Notes: generated by a model from the letters alone, not told the origin. 64,000 nucleotides of DNA from Bryobacterales bacterium (GCA_003164035.1 PLRS01000092.1:1-64000), one strand, 5' to 3'; positions 51,638-59,163 are shown, numbered from the stretch's first letter. Made by a program: numbers and translations.

Positions 51638-52561
51638 TCAACCCGTGGCGATCACGCGGCGGGCGTATTGCTTGATGTCGCCGGCATATTCCATCCCCTT
51701 GTTATAGTCCGCTTCGGTTCGCGGGAGATACTCGGGCAGCGGTCCGACGGTGTACTCCACTTCGAAATGGAAACTCTTCTTGTTGTGCGGGGCCCAATTG
51801 GTTTTCTTGAAACTGAAGACCCAATCGTTTCCCACCTGGCGAACCTTCTTTTCGAGGAGGAACTGTCCGTTGTCCATATCCACCCAGGTCGTGCCGTTGT
51901 CCACGGAATATTGATATTTTTGCTCCGCCTGCAGCAGGCCCGCCTGCCTGGGATAGACGCAGATCAGAGACGGCAGCTTGGTGCTGTGATCGTCAATGCC
52001 TGAGGTTTGGCCGGTGGCGCCCTGGGTTCCCGGGGCGTAAAACTCGCGGTCCGGATCCTGGATGACATTGAAGGGAGGCGCCTGGGTGTCGGTGAGGAAC
52101 TTGACGTACTCGCGCGTGCGGACCTGGCCCAGCGAGGCCACCGAGCCGTCGCTGCTCGACCACGTCAGCGTGTGCCTGTGAATGAACGAGCTGGGGCCGG
52201 GACTTCCGACGGTGCGCTCGTCCAAAGGGACGATCTTCGATTCGCCGCTCGTCTTATAACCCTTATAATTTCCCCGCATGACCCGGAACGCATCGAACTT
52301 CATGACCGTGTTGGCGGGAATTGCGCCGATGCTCACCTGAAGCTGTAAATGCAAGTACGCCAGGGAACGGCTGTACCTGGCCTTCTTGGCGTGGGGCAAG
52401 AATGCGATGATGCGTTCGATTCTGGCCTTGCCCGGCGCCGTTGCCCAAGTGTTGGTCTTGAGTTCCTTAATCAATGGATCGAGGCTGCTCGTGACAGCCC
52501 AATTCTTGAAAGCCGGGTTGTCGATCTGCACCGTCGCCAGGAACGTATTGAGGTTGAACAC
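51638..52561 (-). CDS. protein of unknown function
   Basis: 307 residues with no signal peptide. It starts at GTG 52561 with GGGAG six bases upstream. Beta-rich middle (HRHTLTWSSSDGSVASLG, YQYSVDNGTTWVDMDNG) and a basic, aromatic end (KKSFHFEVEYTVGPLPEYLP, then KQYARRVIATG). YSVDNGTTWVD loosely resembles repeats of bacterial exoglycanases or fibronectin-like folds, but I would not assign one. No close relative recognised. Followed by the second unknown gene. Confidence 0.6.
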   Translation of the reverse strand: MFNLNTFLATVQIDNPAFKNWAVTSSLDPLIKELKTNTWATAPGKARIERIIAFLPHAKKARYSRSLAYLHLQLQVSIGAIPANTVMKFDAFRVMRGNYKGYKTSGESKIVPLDERTVGSPGPSSFIHRHTLTWSSSDGSVASLGQVRTREYVKFLTDTQAPPFNVIQDPDREFYAPGTQGATGQTSGIDDHSTKLPSLICVYPRQAGLLQAEQKYQYSVDNGTTWVDMDNGQFLLEKKVRQVGNDWVFSFKKTNWAPHNKKSFHFEVEYTVGPLPEYLPRTEADYNKGMEYAGDIKQYARRVIATG

Positions 52562-52976
52562 AGTCTTCTCCCGATTTGAGGGTGTGCGTCAAAATGGAGA
52601 GCGCTGGACGGCACTTTGCTCAAGGCCGGATTTCGCCGGAGCGATCTCTGCATTCAGTCAAACGGGCACCCTCGAACTTCTCTGAGTTATTTGGATCCAT
52701 GCTCCATCCCACGGAGCCTCGAGCCGGTCGCGGTGGAAAGGCCAATTGGCTAGCAGCCCCCAGATCCGTGCGAGCGCTGTTAAGCGCGTACGGCTCTACT
52801 TTAAGCCGGGAATTCCGCTTCGGCTCCCAGATAGGGCCTAGCTTATCACAGGCCCCGAAGTTCTGGCTCTCCGAGGCGCAATAATTTTTGGAAGAGTGGT
52901 CTAGCAGTTTGGTACTCAGTTGTTGCTATTGCGAAATTCACCGGTTCTGCCAGAAACGAGCAGAAATGGAGCCCGT
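52562..52976. other. intergenic region between unknown genes and the methyltransferase
   Basis: 415 bases without a convincing gene. A segment near 52775-52805 (CCGTGCGAGCGCTG..AGCGCGTACGG) can fold into a hairpin that loosely resembles a group II intron domain V, but the AGC triad and tetraloop are missing. Likely holds the promoter of the unknown gene pair. Confidence 0.5.
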
Positions 52977-53783
52977 TCAGGAACGGGTGATGCTTCGCAA
53001 GTGTTCCACGCTCGACAGGTTGGCGAGTACCTGGTAATCCTGAATCGGCCGGGACGCCGCCGGCGGCACGTAGAGGGTGAACCCGGCGTGGATCCGGTGG
53101 GCATACCCGCCCATGTCTTCCAGGGCAAATCGGAAGATGGCTGGCGGCAGAATCGGGTGAGGGGAGCAGTAGATGGCTACCACCTCATGGCGTGGCGGAT
53201 AATACTGGCGCAGGTGAGAGATCAATCGCGAGAACCGCTCCGGCCGCGACACCGCCAAGCTGTGCAGGCAGGTTTCGAGCGGGCCGATCTGCCAGATCAA
53301 CGCGGGCACCTCGGGATCGAGGGGCCGGCGTCGCAACAGCAGGTCGGTAGCCTCGTACATTTGCAGTCCGTGGACCACCGGGTCGAGCCGCAGGTCGGCC
53401 AGAATCGCGTCGAAAGCGGAGATGCCTGGCAGTACCATGACCTGCAGATCCAGCGCGTTCGCCAGTTCCAGGACCAGGAACGGCGGATGCGCCGCGACCA
53501 AAGGGTGGCCGTGAATGGCGAAGGTAACCGGCGGATGATCGAGAGCCGCGTCGACCACACGGGCGGCCATGTGCTCGTAGGCGTTCACCCGCGGTCTCTG
53601 GTTGGAATAACTCTGTTCGTACAGGGAGGTGACGCGCGGGCACAGCGGTTCCAGAAAAGACCCCGTGCCCACGCCGGTGTCGAGATAGAGAACTTCGCGC
53701 GAGGAGCGGATGACCAGTTCCACTTCGCGAGTCACCTGAGTGACGGTCTGTAGACCGAGCCCGGCGATCCAGATGTCGGTCAT
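52977..53783 (-). CDS. borosin-type SAM-dependent peptide N-methyltransferase (split form)
   Basis: 268 residues of the tetrapyrrole-methylase fold. IWIAGLGLQTVTQVT opens the SAM domain. The borosin signatures follow: RPRVNAYEHMAARVV (Arg 65, Tyr 69, matching the SRLNTYTQM region of OphMA), GHP (92-94) after AIH, VLPGISAFDAILADLRLDP (118-135), YEATDLLLR (143-151) and WQIG (164-167). In OphMA the residue before GHP is Tyr; here it is His 91. Borosin enzymes methylate backbone amides of a peptide substrate. Corrin methylases share the fold but lack YEATD/WQIG. ATG at 53783 overlaps the stop of the preceding gene by four bases, so translation is coupled. Confidence 0.82.
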   Translation of the reverse strand: MTDIWIAGLGLQTVTQVTREVELVIRSSREVLYLDTGVGTGSFLEPLCPRVTSLYEQSYSNQRPRVNAYEHMAARVVDAALDHPPVTFAIHGHPLVAAHPPFLVLELANALDLQVMVLPGISAFDAILADLRLDPVVHGLQMYEATDLLLRRRPLDPEVPALIWQIGPLETCLHSLAVSRPERFSRLISHLRQYYPPRHEVVAIYCSPHPILPPAIFRFALEDMGGYAHRIHAGFTLYVPPAASRPIQDYQVLANLSSVEHLRSITRS

Positions 53784-54505
53784 CGCCCGACTCCGCCGCC
53801 GAGGGCGTGCAGCAGGTCGATCAGCTTGCCGTATCTTTCGCCGCTGGGAGCGCTGCGCACCGCGGTCACGGCCGCCCGCACCGATTCGGAAGCCAGGCCG
53901 CTTCCAAAGGGAGACCCGCCAGGTCTTCCAGCGGCCTCCGGCCGGGGTGGGGCGGTGACGTTCGAGGATTGCCGAAAGGAGGCACTCAGGTTGACCCGCG
54001 GGCCACCGGCGGCGTCTTCGGTCTGGACGGCGCAAACCTGAATCACGGCGTGCAACGGCGTCAGCGGCTGGCCGGGGAGTGCGGCGCCCTGGGGCGGCGG
54101 CAGGCTCGAGGGATCGGCGCCCTGGGGCAGCGGATTCACCCACGCCGCGTAGGCGATGGCGTGGAGCCGGCCGTTTTCGTATTGCGCGCAGGGAACCAGC
54201 GTCAGCGCCAGCGAAATATCGGGCAGAGTGCGCGCCCGGATTACGGCGTGAGGCTGCGGCGCGGCGGTGGACGCTTTCGTCTCGGCGCGGGAATCCCGCT
54301 CGCGAGCCAGCGCCGCTCCCAATAAGGGAAGCAGGCGATGATCGGGCCGCCGCAGGAGATCTTTTTCCTCCTCGGTAAGGTCGAAGCCCTGGAACGCTTC
54401 CTCCGGAGATTCGACCAGCCGCCGGCGCAGTTCCGCATCGAACGCCGAGGCGACGAGGAACCGGTCGATACCAGGTTTCGATCCGGCAGGCGCGGGCTCA
54501 GTCAC
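53780..54505 (-). CDS. candidate split-borosin substrate protein with borosin-binding-like N-terminal domain
   Basis: 241 residues. Residues 13-65 (IDRFLVASAFDAELRRRL, SPEEAFQGFDLTEEEKDLL, RRPDHRLLPLLGAAL) look like the helical binding domain of borosin precursors: compare the DP-x-ALADY.. and DLTPQERAALELGD region of OphMA. A Pro/Gly/Ala-rich region follows, then beta-like strands (ISLALTLVPCAQYE, HAVIQVCAVQ) and a hydrophobic end (KLIDLLHALGGGVG). The core segment to be methylated is not obvious; the C-terminal tail is one candidate. GTG start at 54505 with GGAGG six bases upstream; the upstream frame is palindromic repeat. Stop overlaps the methyltransferase start (ATGA). Confidence 0.65.
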   Translation of the reverse strand: MTEPAPAGSKPGIDRFLVASAFDAELRRRLVESPEEAFQGFDLTEEEKDLLRRPDHRLLPLLGAALARERDSRAETKASTAAPQPHAVIRARTLPDISLALTLVPCAQYENGRLHAIAYAAWVNPLPQGADPSSLPPPQGAALPGQPLTPLHAVIQVCAVQTEDAAGGPRVNLSASFRQSSNVTAPPRPEAAGRPGGSPFGSGLASESVRAAVTAVRSAPSGERYGKLIDLLHALGGGVGR

Positions 54506-54605
54506 CGGGCACCTCCGGCGTGAAAACGCACGACACCTCGGTCGGGTAGCAGCATGCACGCATGGTACTACCGGAGGGCATTGGGATCCAAACGCAGTGA
54601 CCGCG

Positions 54606-54766
54606 GGGCGCTTAGCTGCTCCGGGGAAATCCGTTCCAGTCCAGCGCTCCCTCACGGTCGCGGCTCGGTAAGTGGCCGCAAACACGCGGTGTCCGTAACC
54701 GAGCCGCGACCGTGAGGGAGCGGTTGTCGCGCCTAAACCGCCAAATCCCAGATCGGTCAAGCACCC
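54606..54766. repeat. palindromic interspersed element, copy H
   Basis: Ends GGGCGCTTAGCTGCTCCGGGG (left) and GATCGGTCAAGCACCC (right); perfect 25-base core arms (54645-54669, 54698-54722) with CCCTCACGG / CCGTGAGGG. Spacer CGCGCCTAAACCGCC on the right matches copy E. Confidence 0.88.
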
Positions 54767-54792
54767 ATGACGGCTGAGCAACGTAACTCTCC

Positions 54793-54809
54793 GGTAGCAA
54801 TATGCTACC
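54793..54809. promoter_or_regulatory. palindromic operator candidate for the ParD/zeta pair
   Basis: GGTAGCA-ATA-TGCTACC, perfect 7-base arms, ending two bases before the first ATG at 54812. Antitoxins of this class usually bind such palindromes to repress their own operon. Confidence 0.6.
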
Positions 54810-54811
54810 CT

Positions 54812-55204
54812 ATGACTATGAGCCAGCCGGTGAAGCTTTCCGACAGCCTCGTAATCGATGCCCGGGTGGCCGGGGCAGTGGTGGAGCGCTCGATTGCGGG
54901 GCAGGTCGAGTTTTGGGCGCGATTGGGGCGGTCGGTCGAGCTGCTCCTGGAAGGGGGACAGGTGCTGGCATTATGCCGCGCGGGCGCCGCTCGTCCGCTT
55001 TCCGCATGCATCGAATCGGTGGATTCCGCGGAAGGTCGTCAGCGCGTGGCCGATTTCCTCGAGAGCCGGCCGTTCCCTCACTACCAGCCGCATCCGGATC
55101 GTCCCGGCCTGCTGGTGCGTATCGATGCGAACGGCAGCCGCACGGTGGGCCGGTTCGTGAAGCGCCAGTTCCGGCCCGTCAAGGCGAAGACCGGGCGGCG
55201 ATGA
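54812..55204 (+). CDS. ParD-like antitoxin
   Basis: 130 residues. MSQPVKLSDSLVIDARVAG and RSIAGQVEFWARLGRSVE are the conserved N-terminal motifs of the ParD-like (RHH) antitoxin family; the C-terminal part (residues 60 on, including FPHYQPHPDRPGLLVRID) is longer than in the minimal family and would bind the toxin. The start could be the ATG at 54812 or two codons later (54818). Its stop overlaps the zeta toxin's ATG by four bases. The operator palindrome sits directly before it. Confidence 0.82.
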   Translation: MTMSQPVKLSDSLVIDARVAGAVVERSIAGQVEFWARLGRSVELLLEGGQVLALCRAGAARPLSACIESVDSAEGRQRVADFLESRPFPHYQPHPDRPGLLVRIDANGSRTVGRFVKRQFRPVKAKTGRR

Positions 55205-55803
55205 GCCTGCCGCTCGACCGGCGCCCGGTCATCGTCGCTCTGGCCGGGGCAAATGGCGCGGGGAAAACGACGTTCTACCACGCCCACCTCAAATCCGCCG
55301 GGCTGCTCTTTGTGAACGCGGACGTGCTGGCCCAGGAACTCCAGATCGAGCCTTATGCCGCCGCCCGTGTGGCCGATGCCCTCCGGCGTGAGCTTGTGAA
55401 ACAGCGGGAGAGCTTCATTTTCGAGACGGTCTTTTCCGACCCCGCTGGCGAGAAGCTTGCCTTCCTCAAAAGCGCGGCGGAGGCAGGCTACAAGACCATT
55501 CTGTGCTTCATCGGAATTGCCGCGCCGGAGGTGTCCGAACAACGTGTGGCGATGCGCGTCTCCCAGGGCGGACACGATGTTCCGACTGAGAAGCTGGTCG
55601 GGCGTTTTCCACGCATCCAGGACAACCTCAAAGCGGCCCTCCGCGAGTTGCCCAGCGTGTGGGTCTTCGACAACAACGACCTGCGGACTCCGTATCGCCT
55701 GGTCGCCATCTTTGAAAGCGGACGCCCGGTGAAGCTGCGGCGGCCGGTTCCGCGGTGGCTGAAGCCGCTGCTGCCGGGGGCGGTGAAACCGGACGGTGGG
55801 TAG
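55201..55803 (+). CDS. zeta-like kinase toxin
   Basis: 200-residue zeta/AAA-type kinase: GANGAGKTT Walker A near residue 15, FVNADVLAQEL and FIFETVFSDPAGE carrying the substrate-binding acidic residue, and RVSQGGHDVPTEKLVGRFPR with the Arg residues of the lid. Zeta toxins phosphorylate UDP-N-acetylglucosamine, blocking wall synthesis; relatives may act on other substrates. It has an intact Walker A and lid, so the pair appears functional. Coupled to the ParD-like antitoxin by an ATGA overlap. Confidence 0.85.
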   Translation: MSLPLDRRPVIVALAGANGAGKTTFYHAHLKSAGLLFVNADVLAQELQIEPYAAARVADALRRELVKQRESFIFETVFSDPAGEKLAFLKSAAEAGYKTILCFIGIAAPEVSEQRVAMRVSQGGHDVPTEKLVGRFPRIQDNLKAALRELPSVWVFDNNDLRTPYRLVAIFESGRPVKLRRPVPRWLKPLLPGAVKPDGG

Positions 55804-55904
55804 AGATCCCGGGTTTTCGGTTCGCCGTAGCTTCCGGAGAGCCCCCATACCTACCAGGATGCTCCAATCAAAACAGTTGCGTGGTGCTAGATTAGGGCGA
55901 AGGT
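55804..55904. other. intergenic spacer
   Basis: 101 bases between the zeta toxin and the next gene; no feature recognised beyond a GAAGG near the start of the next gene. Confidence 0.5.
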
Positions 55905-56423
55905 ATGCACAGTGCAAGCCAGCCGCACAGTCGCCCGACGTTTTCGACCGCTGGCCTTATACTGCTCATGAGCGCCTGCGGCTCGCTGTCAGGCCAGGGG
56001 GTATTGCGCCCAACCGCACAATTGACAGATGTCCGTCTTGTGAGGTCGGTCTCAGTCCAGATTCGGCTATTCTCGGCCGCGAAGGATCTGGTTGTGCCCT
56101 ACTGTGGAGAAGGCGAAGGCGGTACTGAGGCGCTATGTAACCTGCCGACGCACCTGGAGCGCGAGGTTCGCCAGGGCTGGCAGCGGGTAGGGCTCAGGAC
56201 CAAAGACGCCGTACTCGGCGGCGTGCCTGCCGAGAAATGGAAATTTCGGATCATCCCTGCGGGGCACTGGCGCGATTTTTCCTTCTGGTTCCCGAGAGAC
56301 GATTTTGCGATCGAACAGGGACCACGTCTGCGGGTCGTCGTCGACGCATGGCCCGATGAGCAGTCCATGCGATCAGGCGGACCAGCAATCCGCCTTGCAA
56401 GCTCAGCGTTTGCCTGTCCGTAG
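55905..56423 (+). CDS. possible lipoprotein of unknown function
   Basis: 172 residues. The N terminus LILLMSACGSLSG resembles a lipoprotein signal (Cys after M-S-A), so it may be a surface or periplasmic lipoprotein. Two Cys pairs (PYCGEGEGG, ALCNLP) and a Trp-rich middle (WKFRIIPAGHWRDFSFWFPR) suggest a small beta domain. No family recognised. The start is uncertain; the first ATG has GAAGG only one base upstream. Confidence 0.5.
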   Translation: MHSASQPHSRPTFSTAGLILLMSACGSLSGQGVLRPTAQLTDVRLVRSVSVQIRLFSAAKDLVVPYCGEGEGGTEALCNLPTHLEREVRQGWQRVGLRTKDAVLGGVPAEKWKFRIIPAGHWRDFSFWFPRDDFAIEQGPRLRVVVDAWPDEQSMRSGGPAIRLASSAFACP

Positions 56424-56449
56424 GACGAGCGCGAATCCCCTTCAGCACC
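56424..56449. other. short spacer between convergent genes
   Basis: Twenty-six bases between a plus-strand lipoprotein-like gene and the minus-strand toxin remnant; no feature recognised. Confidence 0.5.
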
Positions 56450-56751
56450 TCACCGGAAACCCCGGTCAGAGGGGAAGCGCACACCCAACAGGCCCGTACC
56501 CGGATCTTTCTCGAATTCCGAAATCCGAATGGCGTTCTCCCGCAGAAGTTGTTCGATCACGCGTAGCGGAGATCCACGAAATCGGCGTCCGTGGTGACAA
56601 TGGTGAAGCTTTTCCTGCCCGCCCATTCCCAGATGACTTCATCGGAAGCCTGCTTCAAACCAAGGTCCCGCACGTGGATCATGCCTGGAAACAGCGACGA
56701 CAGCCGCCCAATCAGGCGTGGAGAGAGATTCTCGTCCAGAAGCAGGCTCAC
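56450..56751 (-). pseudogene. DUF5615 (PIN-like) toxin with internal deletion and frameshift
   Basis: The first 64 codons (MSLLLDENLSPRLIGRL, VRDLGLKQASDEVIW, FTIVTTDADFVDLRYA) are a DUF5615 N terminus and end in an early stop at 56557. One base over, the frame continues RVIEQLLRENAIRISEF and EKDPGTGLLGVRFPSD to a stop at 56450, matching the normal DUF5615 end. The stretch that usually lies between (about 20 residues, the ...PKVIWLRLGN... section) is absent. So a deletion of about 60 bases with a frameshift has broken the toxin. It overlaps the DUF433 antitoxin start by four bases. Confidence 0.7.
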
Positions 56752-56969
56752 CCGGTCTTCGCTTTGCGCCCCGTCTCGGCGGCGAACTGGTACACAGCGG
56801 GGAAGTCGTCCTTTTCGAGGTCGGGATGTTCATCAAGGATCTCGGCCTCGGTCATTCCGGCGCCCAGCCATCCGAGAATATCCCAAACTGTGATGCGCAA
56901 ACCGCGAACGCACGGCTTACCGCCCCGCTTGCCGGGCTCAATCGTAATCCTTGCGGCTGCTGTCGGCAT
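56748..56969 (-). CDS. DUF433 antitoxin
   Basis: 73 residues, typical length for DUF433: RITIEPGKRGGKPCVRGLRITV, DILGWLGAGMTEAEIL and EHPDLEKDDFPAVYQFA. These are small winged-helix-like antitoxins paired with DUF5615 PIN-like toxins. The toxin next to it (56450-56751) is broken, so this antitoxin probably persists without a partner. Confidence 0.85.
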   Translation of the reverse strand: MPTAAARITIEPGKRGGKPCVRGLRITVWDILGWLGAGMTEAEILDEHPDLEKDDFPAVYQFAAETGRKAKTG

Positions 56970-57010
56970 GTTCTACCTAGACCATTATTATGGCACTTCA
57001 CGCCCGGGGT

Positions 57011-58324
57011 TCACGAAACTGGCCCGGCCTGCGGCTTCTTCTTCCGCTTCTCCCGGATTTCCGCCAGCCGCGCGGCGATCCTCTGCTCCATGCCTCTGTC
57101 CGTCGGGAAATAATATTGCCGGCCCTGGAGCGACGGCGGCAGGCAATCCATATCCACGATGGCATCTTCGAACTGGTGCGCGTGTTGATAGCCCTGGCCG
57201 TAGCCCCACTCTTTCATGTGGCGGGTGGGAGCGTTGCGCAGGTTCATGGGAACGGGTTCGGCCACCGTCTGGGCCACATCTTCGGCCACGGCGTTCAGGG
57301 CGCGGTAGCTGGCATCGGACTTGGGCGCGGCGCAAAGGTAGATGGCCAACTGGGCCAGCGCCAGGTCGCCTTCTGGGGTTCCCAGAAAATGCACGGTCTG
57401 CATGGCGGCGATGGCTTGCTCCATGGCGCGCGGGTCGGCCAGGCCAATATCCTCGATGGACATGCGCACCATGCGGCGCGCGATATACATGCGGTCTTCC
57501 CCGCCTTCGAACATGCGCCCCAGCCAGTAGAGCGCCGCATCGGGGTCGCTCGACCGCACGGATTTGTGCAACGCCGAAATCAGGTTGAAATGTTCTTCGC
57601 CGCTCTTGTCGTAGAGCAGCACCTTGCGGGCGATGGCGTCCTCCACGGCCTGCGCGGCGATCTCACTTCCTTCCGATGCCGCGGCCGCGGCTTCCAGCGT
57701 GTTGTAGGCCTGGCGCGCGTCGCCGTTGGAGTAAATGGCAATCTGTTCCAGCAGGCCGTCCGCCGCGGTCAGCTTCAGCACCGGCAGCGCCCGTTTTAAC
57801 AAGTTCATCAGCTCGGGCACGCTCAGGCTGCGCAACAGATAAACGCGCGAACGCGAGAGCAGGGCCGAATTCACCTCGAACGACGGGTTTTCGGTGGTAG
57901 CGCCGATCAGGATGATATCGCCGCGTTCGACGTAGGGCAGAAAGGCGTCCTGCTGGGCTTTGTTGAAGCGGTGAATCTCGTCGATGAACAGGATGGTGCG
58001 GCGTCCGGCGCGGCGCAAACGTTCCGCATCCACCATCACTGCCTTGATTTCCTTGATTCCCGCCAGCACGGCGCTGAAGGGAACGAATTCGCAGCGCGTC
58101 AGCCGCGCGATCAGGCGCGCCAGGGATGTCTTGCCCACGCCCGGCGGTCCCCACAAGATGATGGAGCTGAGCTCGTCGCGCTCGATCTCGCGGCGGAGGG
58201 GCTTTCCCGGCCCCAGAATCCGCTCCTGGCCGACCAGGTCTTCGAGGCGCTCCGGCCGCATGCGCTCCGCTAGCGGACGCTTCACGTTTCCGGCTTCGAG
58301 CGGCGCCAGGTCGAACAGGCTCAT
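57011..58324 (-). CDS. rarA: replication-associated recombination protein RarA
   Basis: 437-residue AAA+ protein (RarA/MgsA) acting at stalled replication forks. LAERMRPERLEDLVGQERIL, Walker A LWGPPGVGKTSLARLIA, Walker B ILFIDEIHRFNKAQQDAFLP, ATTENPSFEVNSALLSRSRV, and the C-terminal DLGLADPRAMEQ and PKSDASYRALNAVAEDV are characteristic. Its start overlaps the stop of the TrmH-like gene by four bases. Confidence 0.95.
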   Translation of the reverse strand: MSLFDLAPLEAGNVKRPLAERMRPERLEDLVGQERILGPGKPLRREIERDELSSIILWGPPGVGKTSLARLIARLTRCEFVPFSAVLAGIKEIKAVMVDAERLRRAGRRTILFIDEIHRFNKAQQDAFLPYVERGDIILIGATTENPSFEVNSALLSRSRVYLLRSLSVPELMNLLKRALPVLKLTAADGLLEQIAIYSNGDARQAYNTLEAAAAASEGSEIAAQAVEDAIARKVLLYDKSGEEHFNLISALHKSVRSSDPDAALYWLGRMFEGGEDRMYIARRMVRMSIEDIGLADPRAMEQAIAAMQTVHFLGTPEGDLALAQLAIYLCAAPKSDASYRALNAVAEDVAQTVAEPVPMNLRNAPTRHMKEWGYGQGYQHAHQFEDAIVDMDCLPPSLQGRQYYFPTDRGMEQRIAARLAEIREKRKKKPQAGPVS

Positions 58325-59127
58325 AACGGCAATGCCCGCTGCCGGCGCGCTTCGTAGAGCAGAATGCCGGCGGCCACCGACGCGTTCAACGATTCCACCA
58401 CAACCGTGGGAATGGTGATCGCCAGCGCGGCCGCCCGCAGTTCGGCGCCCACCCCGCGGGCTTCGTTGCCGATGATGAGGGCCACCGGCCCCGACAGATC
58501 CACCTCGGCCAGCGAGCGCGCTTCCTCACCCGGCCGTGCCGGAACCGCGGCAAACGCATTCACCCGATTCTGTTCGAGCGCCGCGCGCACTACGGCCGCG
58601 TCCATGCCATGCAGAAAGGGCACCCGGAACAGCGAGCCGGCCGAAGCCCGGACCGTCTTGGGGTTGAATGGGCTCACCGTGCCTTTGACGAAAATCGCGC
58701 CCGTTGCTCCAAACGCTTCGGCCGCGCGCAGGATGGCGCCGGCGTTGCCGGGGTCCTGCAAGCCGTCCAGCACGACTACCAGCGGCGAGCCGCGAAACAG
58801 GTCCGGCAAGTTCCACTCCGGCGGTTTCACCAGCGCCATCACGCCCTGCGCCGCCTCGGTGCCGCTCACGCTGGCGAACAATTCGTCCGGCAGAACCACG
58901 ATTTTGATCCCGTTTCGCCCGCGCACGCATGCTTCGGCCGCGGCTTCCACCGAAGCCGCCACCAGCACCGCCTTCACTTCGCAATCGCTGCGCAGCGCCT
59001 CTTCCAGCAGGTGGAAAGTCTCCGCCACGCAGCAGCCATCGGTGGTGAGGCCGCCTCGCCCGATGGCCCGCCGCACGTCTTTGATCAGGGGGTTGGCCGC
59101 GCTGGTTATCGTCTCCGCTCGGGGCAT
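58321..59127 (-). CDS. SpoU/TrmH-family RNA 2'-O-ribose methyltransferase
   Basis: 268 residues. N-terminal substrate-binding part (ITSAANPLIKDVRRAIGRGG, with the CVAETFHLLEEAL motif), followed by the knotted SPOUT domain: VVLDGLQDPGNAGAILRAAEAFGATG, ALIIGNEARGVGAEL and IPTVVVESLNASVAAGILLYEA. Target is tRNA or 23S rRNA and cannot be told. The ATG at 59127 begins MPRAETITSAANPLI. Overlaps rarA by four bases (ATGA). Confidence 0.93.
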   Translation of the reverse strand: MPRAETITSAANPLIKDVRRAIGRGGLTTDGCCVAETFHLLEEALRSDCEVKAVLVAASVEAAAEACVRGRNGIKIVVLPDELFASVSGTEAAQGVMALVKPPEWNLPDLFRGSPLVVVLDGLQDPGNAGAILRAAEAFGATGAIFVKGTVSPFNPKTVRASAGSLFRVPFLHGMDAAVVRAALEQNRVNAFAAVPARPGEEARSLAEVDLSGPVALIIGNEARGVGAELRAAALAITIPTVVVESLNASVAAGILLYEARRQRALPL

Positions 59128-59163
59128 CTTACAATAGGAGTTCGCACGATCAGCATAGCGCAG

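Larger units (their letters stand above)
54506..54811. other. divergent intergenic region with palindromic copy H
   Basis: 306 bases between the borosin-like locus and the ParD/zeta pair. Copy H covers 54606-54766. The first 100 bases (54506-54605) hold the ribosome-binding site and the probable promoter of the minus-strand locus. Confidence 0.6.

Noticed and set aside
52680-52820. hairpin resembling group II intron domain V (GTGCGAGCGC..GCGCGTACGG)
   Set aside because: The AGC triad and GNRA-like tetraloop are missing and no reverse transcriptase or other intron domains are nearby.
54781-54810. N-terminal extension of the borosin-like partner (frame starting at 54781)
   Set aside because: It reads through palindromic copy H; GTG 54505 has a good ribosome-binding site and the family-like domain starts right after it.
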